NCBI GenBank assembly: GCA_900129595.1 | Contig: FQWG01000004.1 | Coordinates: 310,001 to 374,000 of the forward strand | Length of the DNA: 64,000 bases | Reading direction: 5' to 3' | From: Flavobacterium frigidimaris | GTDB taxonomy: Bacteria > Bacteroidota > Bacteroidia > Flavobacteriales > Flavobacteriaceae | Shown here: positions 1-8,268 of the stretch, one piece after another | Layout of the letters: the number at the start of each line of letters is the position of its first letter | Numbering within the stretch: the first letter of the stretch is position 1 | The notes under the pieces: generated by a model | Database searches by the model: none | What the model saw: the letters and a program-made list of their open reading frames with translations, nothing else | Told to the model about the DNA's origin: nothing | Position numbers and translations under genes: made by a program

Positions 1-13
1 TATTAATCATTTT

Positions 14-409
14 TTATAAATCAAGAAAAAGATATCCCATTGCTTTCTTTTTGTTTCTGTCCACTACCACCTTAACAAAATGATTTTCTTTTTCAGTAGC
101 GAGTAAAATATGTTCAAAATCTTCAGTTGAGTTTCTGTAAACTTTATGTACCAAATCAGATTCCTTAATTTTTTTCGATAAGATTTTAGCTGCTTTTAAT
201 TCACTTACATAAGGCCAAATATTAAAAAAGCTGTCATTAGATGATATTTCTTTCATTCCATCAGTCATGGAGGAATTGTATTTTTCTTCTGAAAGTAATT
301 TAGGAGCTTTTTTGTTACTTCTTTTTTTAATTATGAAGTAGATACAAAAGCAGGATGTTATTACAAAAAGTACAATAAAAGAGAGACGGAGATAATGATG
401 CATTGCCAT
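14..409 (-). CDS. Small membrane-anchored protein of unknown function
   Basis: The 131-residue product starts with a hydrophobic stretch (about residues 8-27) followed by a basic KKRSNKK patch, so it is predicted to be anchored in the inner membrane with the rest as a soluble tail. The tail mixes charged and aromatic residues and shows no motif I recognise. An internal Met at residue 3 is an alternative start. It stands alone on the minus strand with about 180 bases between it and the next gene. I do not recognise the family and propose no function. Confidence 0.55.
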   Translation of the reverse strand: MAMHHYLRLSFIVLFVITSCFCIYFIIKKRSNKKAPKLLSEEKYNSSMTDGMKEISSNDSFFNIWPYVSELKAAKILSKKIKESDLVHKVYRNSTEDFEHILLATEKENHFVKVVVDRNKKKAMGYLFLDL

Positions 410-592
410 AATATTTAAATTTTAGGTTGACAATCAGATATAGCTTTACAAATCTGTCTTAAGAAAAGAAGAATGATCAGCTTTAGTTAAAGTACTAATA
501 TACTAAATTTTAAGCATATTTTTTAAAAAAAAATCAAAAACTTATATGTTTGTTTATGTATTACTCAACGGTGTTTTTTTAATTGGAATTTC

Positions 593-907
593 TCACAACC
601 ATATCTTTTCATCCCGACATCGGCTATAAATATAGTTTTTAAGATTCGAAATTGTGGCTTCATAGTTTGGTGCTTCATAACCAAATCTTTCGTGTTCTAT
701 TTGCTCTTTTTCGATGGCATTGCAGCCTTTTATAACTTCTTTGAGCATGTCCAGCATCGCAAGTTCTTTGTTGTTGGTTTTCTGATATTTAAACTCTACA
801 ATTTCATCTTGCAGTTCTTCGCAGTATTCTACAAGTTTCTCAACTTCAGGCTCGTCTAAAAGATATTCCTTGCTTTTAAAAATTTCCCGTACTGATCTCA
901 TATTCAA
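593..907 (-). CDS. Hypothetical 104-aa soluble protein
   Basis: A short acidic, mostly helical protein without signal peptide or membrane segment. It is rich in Glu and Lys and has the look of a small Flavobacterium-restricted cytosolic protein; the C-terminus (YSRCRDEKIWL) has one Cys. A near-consensus -7 box (AATCTTTG on the minus strand) lies upstream of the ATG. It is separated from the upstream reductase gene by a terminator, so it is probably transcribed alone. Function unknown. Confidence 0.6.
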   Translation of the reverse strand: MNMRSVREIFKSKEYLLDEPEVEKLVEYCEELQDEIVEFKYQKTNNKELAMLDMLKEVIKGCNAIEKEQIEHERFGYEAPNYEATISNLKNYIYSRCRDEKIWL

Positions 908-948
908 TTAAATTACAATTTTACAAAGATTGCTACTAATTATCAAAC

Positions 949-998
949 AAAAAAAATCCAAATACCAATTGTAAGTTTGGAATTTGGATTTTTTTTTA
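949..998 (-). terminator. Intrinsic terminator downstream of the ferredoxin reductase
   Basis: An inverted repeat pairs AATCCAAAT with ATTTGGATT, with an extra inner CCAA/TTGG pair around a short loop. Long A and T runs flank it, so on the minus strand the hairpin is followed by a U-tract. It lies directly after the stop of the PaaE-like gene. Confidence 0.8.
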
Positions 999-1014
999 TT
1001 GGAATTTTAACTAC

Positions 1015-2067
1015 CTATACATCATCATAATCTACATAAATAGACTCAGATGTTGGATGTGCCTGACATGTTAATATCAAACCTGATGCAATTTCTTTAT
1101 CCGTTAAAATCGAATTTTTAGTCATTTCTGCAGTTCCTGAAGTTACGCGGGCAAGACAGCTGCTGCAAATTCCGCCCTGGCAAGAATATGGGGCGTCGAT
1201 TCCTTGTTTCAGAGCCGCATCTAATATGGTTTGTTTTTGAGACATTTCGAACGAAACTTCGTCGTCATCAACTAAAACAGTGATTTTTGTATGTCCTTCT
1301 AATGATGTTTTTATTTCGTGTTCCTGAGATGAAGAAGTAAAAAGCTCAAACTTAATAGCTGATTCTTTTACATTTTTTTCTTTCAGAACATTCGAAACAG
1401 TATTGATCATTTCTTCCGGTCCGCACAAGAAGAACTTGTCAAATTGTAGTTCTTTGTGTTTGTTGTTCAAAACAAAATTTACTGCTGATTTTTCGATTCT
1501 GCCAAACAAAGCATTTTCTGCTTTGGCCTGACTAAAAACATAATGCACGAAAAAACGACCTACATATTGCAATTGCAAATCATGTAATTCCTGGTAAAAA
1601 ATAGTGTCTTCAGGAGTTTTATTTCCGTAAACCAATACAAATGAGCTTTTTGGTTCACTTTTCAAAACAGATTTTATGATCGAAAGCACAGGAGTAATTC
1701 CGCTTCCGGCAACAAAAGCAGCATAATTTTTTTGTCTTTCAGCATCCGGTTCAAAAGTAAATTTTCCTTCAGGATGACCTACTTCAAGGACATCACCGGC
1801 TTTAAGTCTGGTATTGGCAAACTGAGAAAACAAACCGTTTTTTACTGCTTTTACTGCAATTCGCAATTCACCGCTTTCCGGTGCAGAACAAATAGAGTAT
1901 GCGCGACGAATCTCTTGATTATCAAGAGTTAATTTTAAATTTATGTATTGTCCGGCTATAAATTTATAGTCCTGTTTTAGTTCTTCTGGAACATTAAAAA
2001 GTACAGAAACCGCGTCGGTTGTTTCGCGTTTTACCTCTTTAATTATAAGTTTTAAGAATGAAGGCAT
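1015..2067 (-). CDS. PaaE-like ferredoxin--NAD(P)H reductase with 2Fe-2S domain
   Basis: A 350-aa three-domain oxidoreductase. It has an FAD-binding beta-barrel with the RAYS motif (residues 55-58), an NAD(P)-binding domain with GSGITP (121-126), and a C-terminal plant-type [2Fe-2S] ferredoxin domain with cysteines 296, 301, 304 and 334. This order and length match the reductase component PaaE of the phenylacetyl-CoA epoxidase and related flavodoxin-reductase family proteins. It would pass electrons from NAD(P)H through FAD to the iron-sulfur cluster and on to an oxygenase or other acceptor. No paaABCD genes are nearby, so the partner is unknown and a phenylacetate role is not shown. It has its own promoter and terminator. 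Confidence 0.85.
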   Translation of the reverse strand: MPSFLKLIIKEVKRETTDAVSVLFNVPEELKQDYKFIAGQYINLKLTLDNQEIRRAYSICSAPESGELRIAVKAVKNGLFSQFANTRLKAGDVLEVGHPEGKFTFEPDAERQKNYAAFVAGSGITPVLSIIKSVLKSEPKSSFVLVYGNKTPEDTIFYQELHDLQLQYVGRFFVHYVFSQAKAENALFGRIEKSAVNFVLNNKHKELQFDKFFLCGPEEMINTVSNVLKEKNVKESAIKFELFTSSSQEHEIKTSLEGHTKITVLVDDDEVSFEMSQKQTILDAALKQGIDAPYSCQGGICSSCLARVTSGTAEMTKNSILTDKEIASGLILTCQAHPTSESIYVDYDDV

Positions 2068-2083
2068 GATTGTATATTTTATG

Positions 2084-2091
2084 CAAAAGTA
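2084..2091 (-). promoter_or_regulatory. Bacteroidota -7 promoter box for the ferredoxin reductase
   Basis: Minus-strand TACTTTTG matches the Flavobacterium TAnnTTTG element and lies 16 bases upstream of the ATG at 2067. It is almost back-to-back with the plus-strand promoter of the divergent ABC gene. Confidence 0.6.
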
Positions 2092-2154
2092 GCAAACGGA
2101 GATTAAATGTCAGGCACGAAATAATTATTTTTAACTTTTTTTGTAACGTTTACT

Positions 2155-2162
2155 TACATTTG
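2155..2162 (+). promoter_or_regulatory. Bacteroidota -7 promoter box for the DUF5687 gene
   Basis: TACATTTG fits TAnnTTTG and lies 33 bases upstream of the ATG at 2196. Its position rules out the upstream in-frame start at 2070, which would put the promoter inside the gene. Confidence 0.6.
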
Positions 2163-2195
2163 ATCTCTTACTACAAAACTGAAAACCAAATAACC

Positions 2196-3656
2196 ATGAT
2201 TAAAAAGTTTATTTATCTAGAATGGAAGGCCTTTACCAGATCTGCATCCTTTGGCGTAAATGTCGCGATGAAAATTTTAATTGGTTTTTTGATGGTCTAT
2301 TTTTCGATACTTTTTATCGGAATGGGAGTAGGAGCATTTTATGTATTACGAAAAATGAATCTGGAACCATTGATAACCATCAATCAATTTCTGATTTATT
2401 ATTTTCTGTTCGACCTTGTAATTAGGTTACTGATGCAGGCGATTCCGGTATTGAATATTAAACCTTTACTGGTTTTACCTTTCAAAAAACCAACAATTGT
2501 ACATTTCTCATTAGGCAAAACGGCGTTGTCTTTTTTCAATTGGGTTCATGCCCTTTTCTTTATTCCGTTTTCTATTGTGTTAGTTCTGGAAGGTTATGAT
2601 ATTACGGGCGTTATTTTTTGGCTTTTAGCAGCTTTTTCATTAGTATATATCAATAATTTTTTGAATATTATTTTAAGCAATATCGATAAATTGTTTGTTT
2701 TCTTTGTAGGACTAATCCTCGCAATGGCTGCAGCACAATATTATAAAATATTTGATATTACGAGTTTTACAACTCCAGCTTTTCAGGGATTTTATGCTTT
2801 AAAAGGATTGTTTTTGATTCCGGTTTTAGTATTGATAGGATTGTATGCGTTTACCTTTAAATATTTTAAAAACAATCTGTTTTTAGATGCCGGACTTTCT
2901 AAAAAAGAAGATGTTGCTGAAACTGAGAACCTTTCATGGCTGAATCAGTTTGGTACTTTAGGGACTTTTCTTAAAAATGATATTAAATTAATTAAAAGAA
3001 ACAAGAGATCGAAAACAACGATCTTCATGAGTGTCTTCTTTTTGTTCTACGGATTCATCTTTTTCGGAAACACACATCAGCCGGAAGTGATGCATATTTT
3101 TGCCGGGATATTTGTTTCAGGAGGATTTTTGTTTGTCTTTGGTCAGTTCGTACCAAGCTGGGATAGTTCATATTATCAATTAATGATGACACAAAATATC
3201 CCGTATCGCGGTTATATCACCTCAAAATGGTGGCTGATTGTTATTGCCACAATTCTTTCAACTATAATCGCTTCATTCTATCTTTTTTTCGGGTGGGAAA
3301 TTTATCTGACAATTGTAGTAGGTGCGATTTATAACATTGGAGTCAACTCACACTTAGTACTTTTGGGAGGGGCATTTACAAAAACACCAATCGATTTAAG
3401 TTCTGCCGGAGGAGCATTTGGAGATAAAAAAGCATTTAATGTAAGCGCGATGTTATTGACATTACCTAAAATATTATTGCCTTTAGGACTTTATGCCATT
3501 GGTCTTTATTTAGGAAATAAAACACTTGGCTTATCATTAGTGGCTGGTGCAGGAGTTTTAGGTTTTATCTTAAAAGATAAGGTTTTTTCCCTAATCGAAA
3601 AAAGATATAAAATCGAGAAATACAGTACGATAAGCGCTTATAAACAAAAGAATTAA
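2196..3656 (+). CDS. DUF5687 family ABC-exporter membrane protein
   Basis: A 486-aa polytopic membrane protein with about ten to twelve hydrophobic segments. A cytoplasmic charged loop (KNDIKLIKRNKRSK) lies near the middle. The composition and the partner ATPase gene 90 bases downstream point to the DUF5687 family, the membrane half of a two-gene ABC transporter seen in Bacteroidota. I chose the ATG at 2196 because it follows the promoter box and begins MIKKFIYLEWKAF, typical of the family; the frame is open back to 2070 but that extension looks noncoding. The transported substrate is unknown. Confidence 0.8.
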   Translation: MIKKFIYLEWKAFTRSASFGVNVAMKILIGFLMVYFSILFIGMGVGAFYVLRKMNLEPLITINQFLIYYFLFDLVIRLLMQAIPVLNIKPLLVLPFKKPTIVHFSLGKTALSFFNWVHALFFIPFSIVLVLEGYDITGVIFWLLAAFSLVYINNFLNIILSNIDKLFVFFVGLILAMAAAQYYKIFDITSFTTPAFQGFYALKGLFLIPVLVLIGLYAFTFKYFKNNLFLDAGLSKKEDVAETENLSWLNQFGTLGTFLKNDIKLIKRNKRSKTTIFMSVFFLFYGFIFFGNTHQPEVMHIFAGIFVSGGFLFVFGQFVPSWDSSYYQLMMTQNIPYRGYITSKWWLIVIATILSTIIASFYLFFGWEIYLTIVVGAIYNIGVNSHLVLLGGAFTKTPIDLSSAGGAFGDKKAFNVSAMLLTLPKILLPLGLYAIGLYLGNKTLGLSLVAGAGVLGFILKDKVFSLIEKRYKIEKYSTISAYKQKN

Positions 3657-3680
3657 ATTAGAGAACGTGTCAATTTGATG

Positions 3681-3701
3681 ATAAGATAATTTTTATCTTA
3701 T
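3681..3701. repeat. Small hairpin between the two ABC transporter genes
   Basis: ATAAGATAA and TTATCTTAT form a perfect 9-bp stem with a 3-base loop. No T-tract follows, so it is more likely an mRNA stability or processing element than a terminator. Confidence 0.4.
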
Positions 3702-3746
3702 TGAAAATTAACCCAATCAACGATTAACCAATTAAACAGATAGAAA

Positions 3747-4442
3747 ATGATACAAGTAAATCAACTTTCAAAAACATATAACGGAACAACAGTATTAAAC
3801 ATTAACAATCTTGAAATCCCAAAGGGACAAAGCTTTGGTTTAGTGGGCAATAACGGAGCGGGAAAAACAACTTTTTTCAGTTTATTATTAGATCTGATTC
3901 AGCCTTCTACAGGAAATATCACAAGTAATAGTATTCAGGTCAATACGAGTGAAAACTGGAAATCTTTTACGGGATCTTTTCTTGATGAAAGTTTTCTGAT
4001 AGGATATTTGACTCCGGAGGAATATTTCTATTTTATCGGAGATTTGCGTCATCAAAACAAAGCTGATATTGATGCTTTGTTAGCCACTCATGAAGAATTT
4101 TTTAATGGTGAAATCCTGAATAACAAAAAATACCTGCGCGATTTATCCAAAGGAAATCAGAAAAAAGTGGGGATAATTGCGACACTCATTAGTAATCCTG
4201 AAGTGGTTATTCTTGATGAGCCTTTTGCTAATTTAGATCCTACAACTGTAAGCAGATTAAAAAAAATAATCAAAGACCTTGCTGAAAATCCAAATGTTAC
4301 AGTATTAGTTTCAAGTCATGATTTGCAGCATACAGTAGAGGTTTGCGATAGAATTGTAGCACTTAATAAGGGCGAGATTGTTAAAGATATTCAAACTTCA
4401 AAAGAAACCTTACAAGAATTAGAATCGTTTTTTGCGGTATAA
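3747..4442 (+). CDS. ABC transporter ATP-binding protein
   Basis: A 231-aa ABC ATPase with Walker A GNNGAGKTT (residues 34-42), an ABC signature LSKGNQ (133-138), Walker B VVILDE (153-158) and the switch histidine in SSHD. The signature LSKGN in place of LSGGQ is common in exporters of this type. It follows the DUF5687 membrane gene on the same strand and most likely energises it as a two-gene exporter. The substrate cannot be read from the sequence. Confidence 0.9.
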   Translation: MIQVNQLSKTYNGTTVLNINNLEIPKGQSFGLVGNNGAGKTTFFSLLLDLIQPSTGNITSNSIQVNTSENWKSFTGSFLDESFLIGYLTPEEYFYFIGDLRHQNKADIDALLATHEEFFNGEILNNKKYLRDLSKGNQKKVGIIATLISNPEVVILDEPFANLDPTTVSRLKKIIKDLAENPNVTVLVSSHDLQHTVEVCDRIVALNKGEIVKDIQTSKETLQELESFFAV

Positions 4443-4529
4443 GCTTCTATATTTCAAAAAGAAGCGTAATTTTACAAGTCATTATACTAAAAATTCATTT
4501 TAGAAGTTAATTGATTTAAACTCTTTCTA

Positions 4530-7148
4530 TTGAAAAAGAATACTCTTAAATATAGTTTTTTTCTTGTCTTTTTGTTTCTTTTGATAGCTTGTTCTACCAA
4601 GAAAAATACTTTTCTGGCCAGGAATTCGCATGCCTTAAGTACAAAATATAACATTTTGTACAACGGAGGAATTGGCCTTGATAAAGGTCTAAAATCTATT
4701 CAGGCAAATAATCAGGATAATTTCTGGAAAACCCTGCCGATCGAAAAAATGCAATTTGACGAAAATTTTTCTGAAGAAGAAAAAGCAAAGAATCCCGATT
4801 TTGAAAAGGCAGAAACCAAAGCAACAAAAGCCATTCAGAAACACTCCATGAATATTGGCGGCCGAGAAAGGAATTCACAAATTGATGAAGCGTATTTGAT
4901 GCTTGGAAAAGCCAGATATTATGATCAGCGCTTTATTCCCGCCCTTGAAGCATTCAATTATATCTTATACAAATATCCCAATAGCAGTAATATTTATACA
5001 GCAAAAATATGGCGTGAAAAAACCAATATGCGTTTAGGAAACGATGCCATAGCCTTAAAAAATATTAAGTTATTATTAAAAAATACGGACCTGAACAAAC
5101 AGACTTTTTCAGATGCAAATGCTTTATTGGCAGAGGCTTTTTTGAATATGGAAGAAAAAGACAGTGCCGTTTCTAAACTTAGAATCGCTGAAGAATTTAC
5201 TAAAGTAAATGAAGACAAAGCGCGTTATCGTTTTATTTTAGGTCAGATGTACCAGCAAGCCGGAAAAAAAGACAGTGCCAATTATTTCTATAATGGTGTA
5301 ATCGATATGAATCGAAAAGCAGATCGTAAATATATGATGCATGCTTATGCTAAAAAAGCTGAAATGTTTGATTATCAGTATGATAATAAAAAAATGTTTC
5401 TTAAGGCTTATAATAAGCTAGTTGCGGACCGTGAAAACAGACCTTATTATGATATTCTGTTGTATCAGATGGGTGTTTTTTATGAGAATTATAAAGTGCA
5501 GGATAGCGCTTTGATATTCTATAATAAATCATTAGACAGGGATTCTAAAGATCCTTACTTAGTAGCTTCGACTTATAGAAATATTGGGAATATGTATTTT
5601 AAAAATACCAATTATACTATGGCTGCCAAATATTACGATAGTACATTAGTAAAATTAGATCCTAAAACCAGAGAATTTGCTTTTATTCAAAAAAACAGAA
5701 AAAATCTAGATAACGTAATCAAATACGAAGCAATTGCGAAACGCAATGACAGTATCATTAATGTATACGGTTTACCGGTTCCTGAAAGAAAATTATATTT
5801 CGAAAATTATATTGCAGAGCTTAAAAAGAAAGATGAAGCAAAACGTATTTTAGAAGAAAAAGAAAAAGCAAGATTAGCCAATATCGAACGTAATACAAAT
5901 GGGGGTAATGAGCCAACAGCTGTAAATCCTAATGCAATTGGCAAAAGTGATCCCGGTATAGGAGCGTTTAATCCTCCGGCAGGAGGTGAAACAGCCAGTG
6001 CAAGTACATTCTATTTTTATAACCCAACAACGGTTGCTTACGGAAAATTGCAATTCAGGAAATTGTGGGGTAACAGAACCGTAGACGGAAACTGGAGATT
6101 AGCGGCAATAAAATCAGCCAATAATGCTGCAATGAATGATACCATAAATGACAATCAGGATTTAGCTAATAAATTGAAAGATTCTGTTGTTGTTGAAAAA
6201 TACACAACTGATTTTTACGAAAAACAACTTCCAAAAACAAAATCTGCAATAGATAGTATTGGTGTAGAGCGAAACTTTGCTTATTACCAATTAGGACTTA
6301 TTTATAAAGAGAAATTTAAAGAATATAATCTGGCCAGCGAAAAACTGGAACAATTACTAAAAAACAATCCGGAGGAAAAATTGATTTTGCCGTCGATGTA
6401 TAATTTGTATAAAATATATCAGATTACAAATCCTGCCAAAGCAGAATCAGTGAAATTTGATATCACGACAAAATATCCAAATTCGAGATATGCACAAATT
6501 ATAAACAATACTAACACAGATGATTTAGCGTCTCCTGAAAAAGAATATCAAAAATGGTATAAATTATATCAGGAAGAACAATTTGATACCATCTTAGATG
6601 CTATCGATAATTTGATCAATCAATATTCCGGTGATGAAATTGTTTCTAAATATGAGTTGCTGAAAGCAAATGTTTTAGGAAAAGTAAATGGTTTGGCAGC
6701 CTATAAGAAAGGATTGGAAAATGTTGCTGATAATTATCCAAATAGTGATGAAGGAAAAAATGCAAGAGAAATTTTAGAGAAGCAAATTCCAGGTTTAGAA
6801 AAACTTGATTTTTCTTCAGTGGATACTAAAAACTGGAAAATTATTTATTCAATTCCAAAAGAGGATACCAAAACGGCGAAACAAATTGAAGAAGCAATCA
6901 GGAAATTTTTAGCAGTAGAGAATTTCGAGAAATTGACAACTTCATTGGATAAATATAACAAAACAGAAAGTTTTGTTGTGATTCACGGAGTAAAATCGGA
7001 AGCTTATGCCAAAGATGTTTCAGAAGTTTTAAGAGAGGATAAAAAATATAAAATCTCACATCCGGCAATTATTATGTCGAGTGAAAATTATAAAGTAATA
7101 CAAATCAAAAAAAATCTGGAAGCTTATTTAGCGCCCAAAACCCCATAA
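4530..7148 (+). CDS. sprE: SprE/PorW-type TPR lipoprotein, gliding and type IX secretion
   Basis: An 872-aa protein starting at TTG. The N-terminus is a lipoprotein signal (FLLIACS; Cys about residue 21), which fixes this start. The rest is a series of tetratricopeptide-like helical repeats, with a low-complexity linker (about residues 445-490) rich in Glu, Asn, Gly and Pro. Length, architecture and position next to a bactofilin match F. johnsoniae SprE and Porphyromonas PorW. These are needed for the type IX secretion system and cell-surface gliding, probably as an outer-membrane-linked periplasmic scaffold. The bactofilin gene starts 2 bases after the stop. The assignment rests on architecture and recalled similarity, not on an alignment. 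Confidence 0.85.
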   Translation: MKKNTLKYSFFLVFLFLLIACSTKKNTFLARNSHALSTKYNILYNGGIGLDKGLKSIQANNQDNFWKTLPIEKMQFDENFSEEEKAKNPDFEKAETKATKAIQKHSMNIGGRERNSQIDEAYLMLGKARYYDQRFIPALEAFNYILYKYPNSSNIYTAKIWREKTNMRLGNDAIALKNIKLLLKNTDLNKQTFSDANALLAEAFLNMEEKDSAVSKLRIAEEFTKVNEDKARYRFILGQMYQQAGKKDSANYFYNGVIDMNRKADRKYMMHAYAKKAEMFDYQYDNKKMFLKAYNKLVADRENRPYYDILLYQMGVFYENYKVQDSALIFYNKSLDRDSKDPYLVASTYRNIGNMYFKNTNYTMAAKYYDSTLVKLDPKTREFAFIQKNRKNLDNVIKYEAIAKRNDSIINVYGLPVPERKLYFENYIAELKKKDEAKRILEEKEKARLANIERNTNGGNEPTAVNPNAIGKSDPGIGAFNPPAGGETASASTFYFYNPTTVAYGKLQFRKLWGNRTVDGNWRLAAIKSANNAAMNDTINDNQDLANKLKDSVVVEKYTTDFYEKQLPKTKSAIDSIGVERNFAYYQLGLIYKEKFKEYNLASEKLEQLLKNNPEEKLILPSMYNLYKIYQITNPAKAESVKFDITTKYPNSRYAQIINNTNTDDLASPEKEYQKWYKLYQEEQFDTILDAIDNLINQYSGDEIVSKYELLKANVLGKVNGLAAYKKGLENVADNYPNSDEGKNAREILEKQIPGLEKLDFSSVDTKNWKIIYSIPKEDTKTAKQIEEAIRKFLAVENFEKLTTSLDKYNKTESFVVIHGVKSEAYAKDVSEVLREDKKYKISHPAIIMSSENYKVIQIKKNLEAYLAPKTP

Positions 7149-7150
7149 TC

Positions 7151-7549
7151 ATGTTTGATAAAGTTAAAAAAAACGGAACAGAACTTTTAGGAAAAACGAA
7201 TAGAATTGTTGAAGGAACCTCTATTATAGGTGACATTGTCTCTAAAGCCGACTTTAGGCTGGATGGCGAATTAATAGGAAATTTTACTTCACAGGGAAAA
7301 TTAGTTATAGGCGCATCCGGAATTGTAAAAGGCGAAATTATTTGCAATAATGCAGATATTGAAGGAGAGTTTCAGGGTAAAATAAAAGTACTTGAAATCC
7401 TTAATATAAAGGCATCCGCAAAGATTCATGGAGAAGTTGTCGTTGGAAAACTGTCTATTGAACCGGGAGCTGAGTTTACCGCTACTTGTACAATGTTAAC
7501 AAATAACACTAAAGAAGTTACATTAAAAGATGGAAAAAGAACCGAATAA
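7151..7549 (+). CDS. Bactofilin-family polymer-forming protein
   Basis: A 132-aa protein with a central right-handed beta-helix core (about residues 20-115) of repeating Val/Ile-Gly-turn units (GDIV, GELIGNF, GEIICNN, GEFQGK, GEVVVGK), flanked by short charged tails. This is the bactofilin (DUF583) pattern; such proteins polymerise without nucleotide into membrane-associated filaments. The N-terminus begins MFDKVKKNG and has no signal, consistent with a cytosolic filament. Its start is 2 bases after sprE and its end overlaps atpZ by 20 bases, so the three genes are probably co-transcribed and translationally coupled. A scaffold role for motility or the envelope is inference. Confidence 0.88.
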   Translation: MFDKVKKNGTELLGKTNRIVEGTSIIGDIVSKADFRLDGELIGNFTSQGKLVIGASGIVKGEIICNNADIEGEFQGKIKVLEILNIKASAKIHGEVVVGKLSIEPGAEFTATCTMLTNNTKEVTLKDGKRTE

Positions 7550-7751
7550 TAAATCCAATAATAAATGGCTGGCATTAATGAATATTCCTATTCAAATGGG
7601 AATTATTATATTCTTGTTTTCTTATTTAGGAGTGTGGTTAGACGAAAAATATTCAAATGGAGGTTCTTTATGGACAATAATTCTATCTTTGTTTTCGGTT
7701 TTTTTGGCACTTTACAATGTCATTAGGCAAGTTAAAAATTTAAATAAATAA
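7530..7751 (+). CDS. atpZ: AtpZ/AtpI-family ATP synthase accessory protein
   Basis: A 73-aa protein with two membrane segments (about residues 22-40 and 48-66) in the AtpZ/AtpI arrangement: a Lys/Asn-rich head, first helix, the short charged turn WLDEKYSNGG, then the second helix. Members precede atpB in many F-type ATPase operons and are linked to c-ring assembly or Mg/Ca transport. The start lies inside the bactofilin gene and the last base overlaps the next start (ATAATGA-type junction), indicating translational coupling. Confidence 0.8.
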   Translation: MEKEPNNKSNNKWLALMNIPIQMGIIIFLFSYLGVWLDEKYSNGGSLWTIILSLFSVFLALYNVIRQVKNLNK

Positions 7752-8134
7752 TGAATAAAACGATCGATTTTCTAAAGTTTTTTATCCCTTTTTCCGTTGT
7801 ACTATTTGTGGCCCAATATTTTGCCATGCAATCATTATCAGAGAAATTAGTTTTTTTTTATTCCGCGTGGAGTATTTATTTGTTTAATATACTGGCTACT
7901 TTTTTAGTATATCTTTTTTTAATTTTTGTGAATAAAAATGTTCCTGACTATACAGGATTTGCTTTTTTGGGAGCAAGTTTTTTTAGAATGATGGCAGCCA
8001 TTGTTTTTCTGATCCCATTAATAAAGGCACATGTAAAAGATCCTATAATTGACCTGAGTACATTTTTTATCCCTTATTTTTTATTTTTACTTTTCGAAAC
8101 CTATTTCACAATTCGGTTAATAAATAAACGTTAA
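7751..8134 (+). CDS. DUF6168-like four-helix membrane protein of the atp operon
   Basis: A 127-aa protein composed almost entirely of four hydrophobic segments (about residues 8-27, 35-57, 65-88 and 98-120). It sits between atpZ and atpB, overlapping atpZ by one base. This gene order is usual in Flavobacteriia, where the protein carries the label DUF6168. Topology and position resemble AtpI, so a role in ATP synthase assembly is reasonable, but no catalytic or binding motif is visible. Confidence 0.75.
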   Translation: MNKTIDFLKFFIPFSVVLFVAQYFAMQSLSEKLVFFYSAWSIYLFNILATFLVYLFLIFVNKNVPDYTGFAFLGASFFRMMAAIVFLIPLIKAHVKDPIIDLSTFFIPYFLFLLFETYFTIRLINKR

Positions 8135-8219
8135 TTGCTTTATTAACAGGAAGATTGGTCTTTAAAAATCTAAATATTAAAAATTACACCCATAAATTTT
8201 CAATTTTCAATTTTAAATG

Positions 8220-8227
8220 TACCTTTG
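8220..8227 (+). promoter_or_regulatory. Bacteroidota -7 promoter box upstream of atpB
   Basis: TACCTTTG matches TAnnTTTG and lies 41 bases before the atpB ATG, within a 134-base gap after the DUF6168-like gene. It suggests that the structural ATP synthase genes have their own promoter in addition to read-through from sprE. Confidence 0.55.
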
Positions 8228-8268
8228 CAAAAAATTTTTGGAACCTAAAATTAGATACAGATTTTATA

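Noticed and set aside
1015..2067. Part of a phenylacetate degradation operon
   Set aside because: The reductase resembles PaaE, but no other paa genes occur around it and it has its own promoter and terminator.
2070..2195. N-terminal extension of the DUF5687 protein
   Set aside because: The promoter box at 2155-2162 lies within it and the residues are not membrane-protein-like.
8155..8268. N-terminal extension of AtpB from a TTG start
   Set aside because: The signal peptide begins at the ATG at 8269 and a promoter box lies between the two starts.
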